Of a stretch of DNA of 64,000 nucleotides, positions 63,256 to 64,000 are shown one piece after another (positions within the stretch are counted from its first letter, which is position 1; each line of letters starts with the position of its first letter). The position numbers and the translations under genes are program-made. The notes under the pieces were generated by a model. It was not told where the DNA came from. It saw only the letters and a program-made list of their open reading frames with translations, and ran no database searches. This stretch comes from an uncultured Pelagibacteraceae bacterium (GTDB lineage: Bacteria; Pseudomonadota; Alphaproteobacteria; Pelagibacterales; Pelagibacteraceae), in the NCBI GenBank assembly GCA_902543375.1, contig CACBYE010000005.1, positions 1 to 64,000 on the forward strand, read 5' to 3'.

Positions 63256-64000
63256 ATGAACATTCAAGAACTAAAACTCAAATCGTCAGAACAGCTCATA
63301 ACTCAAGCAGAAGAGTTGGGTATTGAAAATGCAAGCACATTAAGAAAGCAAGAAATTCTTTTTGCTATTTTGAAAAAAGTTGCTGAAAAAGAGGAAATTA
63401 CTGGAGCCGGTGTTTTGCAGTTACTTCAAGATGGATTTGGTTTTTTAAGAGCAATGGAGTCAAATTATCTACCAGGACCTGATGATATTTATGTAAGCCC
63501 CAGTCAGATTAGAAAATTTGGTCTAAGAACAGGAGATACGGTTGAGGGCCCTGTAAGGGCACCGAAAGAAGGCGAGAGATATTTTGCACTTTTACAAGTA
63601 AGTAAGATTAATTTTGAGGAGCCTGATAAATCCAGACACAAAATAGCTTTCGACAACTTAACCCCCTTATATCCAGACAAGCAATTAGTTATGGAAGTCG
63701 AGATGACAAAACCTGATAAAAAGCAGGATTTAACACCAAGATTAATAGATTTAGTAAGTCCAATAGGAAAAGGACAAAGATCAATAATTATTTCACCACC
63801 TAAGGCTGGAAAAACAATGATATTACAGAGTATAGCTAACTCAATAGCTAAAAATTATCCAGAATGTTATCTAATAGTTTTACTTATCGACGAGCGACCA
63901 GAAGAAGTCACAGACATGCAAAGAACTGTGAAAGGTGAGGTAATAAGTTCTACATTTGATGAACCTGCACAAAGGCACGTAGCGGTAGCAGAAATGGTCA
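63256..64000 (+). CDS. rho: Transcription termination factor Rho (5' part)
   Basis: Hexameric RNA helicase terminating transcription. I read it from ATG 63256 to the window edge, about 248 of roughly 420 residues. Visible are the N-terminal helical part, the RNA-binding cold-shock-like domain ([22 protein letters not shown]), and the ATPase P-loop [12 protein letters not shown], then [13 protein letters not shown]. hemE-hemH-hemJ-rho is the familiar order beside the alphaproteobacterial origin. Confidence 0.96.
   Translation, partial: MNIQELKLKSSEQLITQAEELGIENASTLRKQEILFAILKKVAEKEEITGAGVLQLLQDGFGFLRAMESNYLPGPDDIYVSPSQIRKFGLRTGDTVEGPVRAPKEGERYFALLQVSKINFEEPDKSRHKIAFDNLTPLYPDKQLVMEVEMTKPDKKQDLTPRLIDLVSPIGKGQRSIIISPPKAGKTMILQSIANSIAKNYPECYLIVLLIDERPEEVTDMQRTVKGEVISSTFDEPAQRHVAVAEMV

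Overview
The window looks like a chromosomal segment of a streamlined, AT-rich marine alphaproteobacterium, most likely of the SAR11 clade (Pelagibacterales). This is inferred from very low GC, Lys/Asn/Ile-rich proteins, gaps of a few bases or overlaps between most genes, and classic alphaproteobacterial gene orders (PDRP-maf-aroE-coaE-dnaQ facing hemE-hemH-hemJ-rho; hisB-H-A-F-E beside hslVU). I saw no insertion sequence, prophage, CRISPR array or rRNA operon. There is one tRNA (Gly-GCC).

Region by region. (1) 1-13.6 kb, minus strand: one long co-directional run from cytochrome c maturation genes (ccmC, D, E, F, G, H) through a PagL-like lipid A deacylase, two tandem FMN 2-hydroxyacid dehydrogenases, an aminotransferase, a D-lactate dehydrogenase and a 2-hydroxyacid dehydrogenase, to a TRAP transporter (dctP, hairpin, dctQ, dctM). 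The content suggests import and oxidation of lactate-type 2-hydroxy or 2-oxo acids with electrons going to the respiratory chain. (2) 13.6-20.7 kb: a strand-specific hairpin RNA candidate, hspQ, yciB, a DUF2794 gene, a Bax-inhibitor-type protein, tas, ialB, argG, psiE and a photolyase-like FAD protein with unusual domain order. (3) 20.7-27.5 kb: accessory-looking genes. These include a 48-residue ArfA-like ORF, a Cys-rich secreted protein, a fasciclin protein, and a tight operon of a photolyase-related protein, a 43-residue DUF2256 protein, a DUF4174 fusion and an FG-GAP/ASPIC exported protein, divergent from an SDR and a PQQ-type sugar dehydrogenase. (4) 27.6-37.1 kb: a DMT permease, folD, yggT, mscS, hemC-hemD, tsaD, an EVE protein and an acetyl-CoA synthetase with a poly-lysine tail. 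(5) 37.2-45 kb: a two-subunit Na+/solute (probably acetate-type) symporter with an EF-hand loop, rpe, a heparinase-type protein, purH, phhB, tRNA-Gly and a sulfotransferase. (6) 45-60.5 kb: Lon-N protein, ubiH-like, ftsK-lolA, GNAT-HIT-his genes, hslVU, smr, timA, fxsA, secB, dnaQ-coaE-aroE-maf-PDRP. (7) 60.47-60.75 kb: the probable chromosomal replication origin. (8) 60.75-64 kb: hemE, hemH, hemJ and the start of rho.

Functional links: hemC, hemD, hemE, hemH and hemJ make heme and the ccm genes attach it to cytochromes c. The lactate-type dehydrogenases probably feed those cytochromes. Acetyl-CoA synthetase is convergent with an unknown gene and sits one gene from the symporter, suggesting acetate use. 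The strongest leads for something less described are the small hidden genes (DUF2256, ArfA-like), the light-related cassette with two atypical photolyase-family proteins and an SDR lacking its catalytic tyrosine, the strand-asymmetric hairpin RNA between hspQ and ccmC, the origin's AT-rich DnaA-box-like repeats, and the poly-lysine tail on Acs. All family calls were made by reading the sequence, without database searches.
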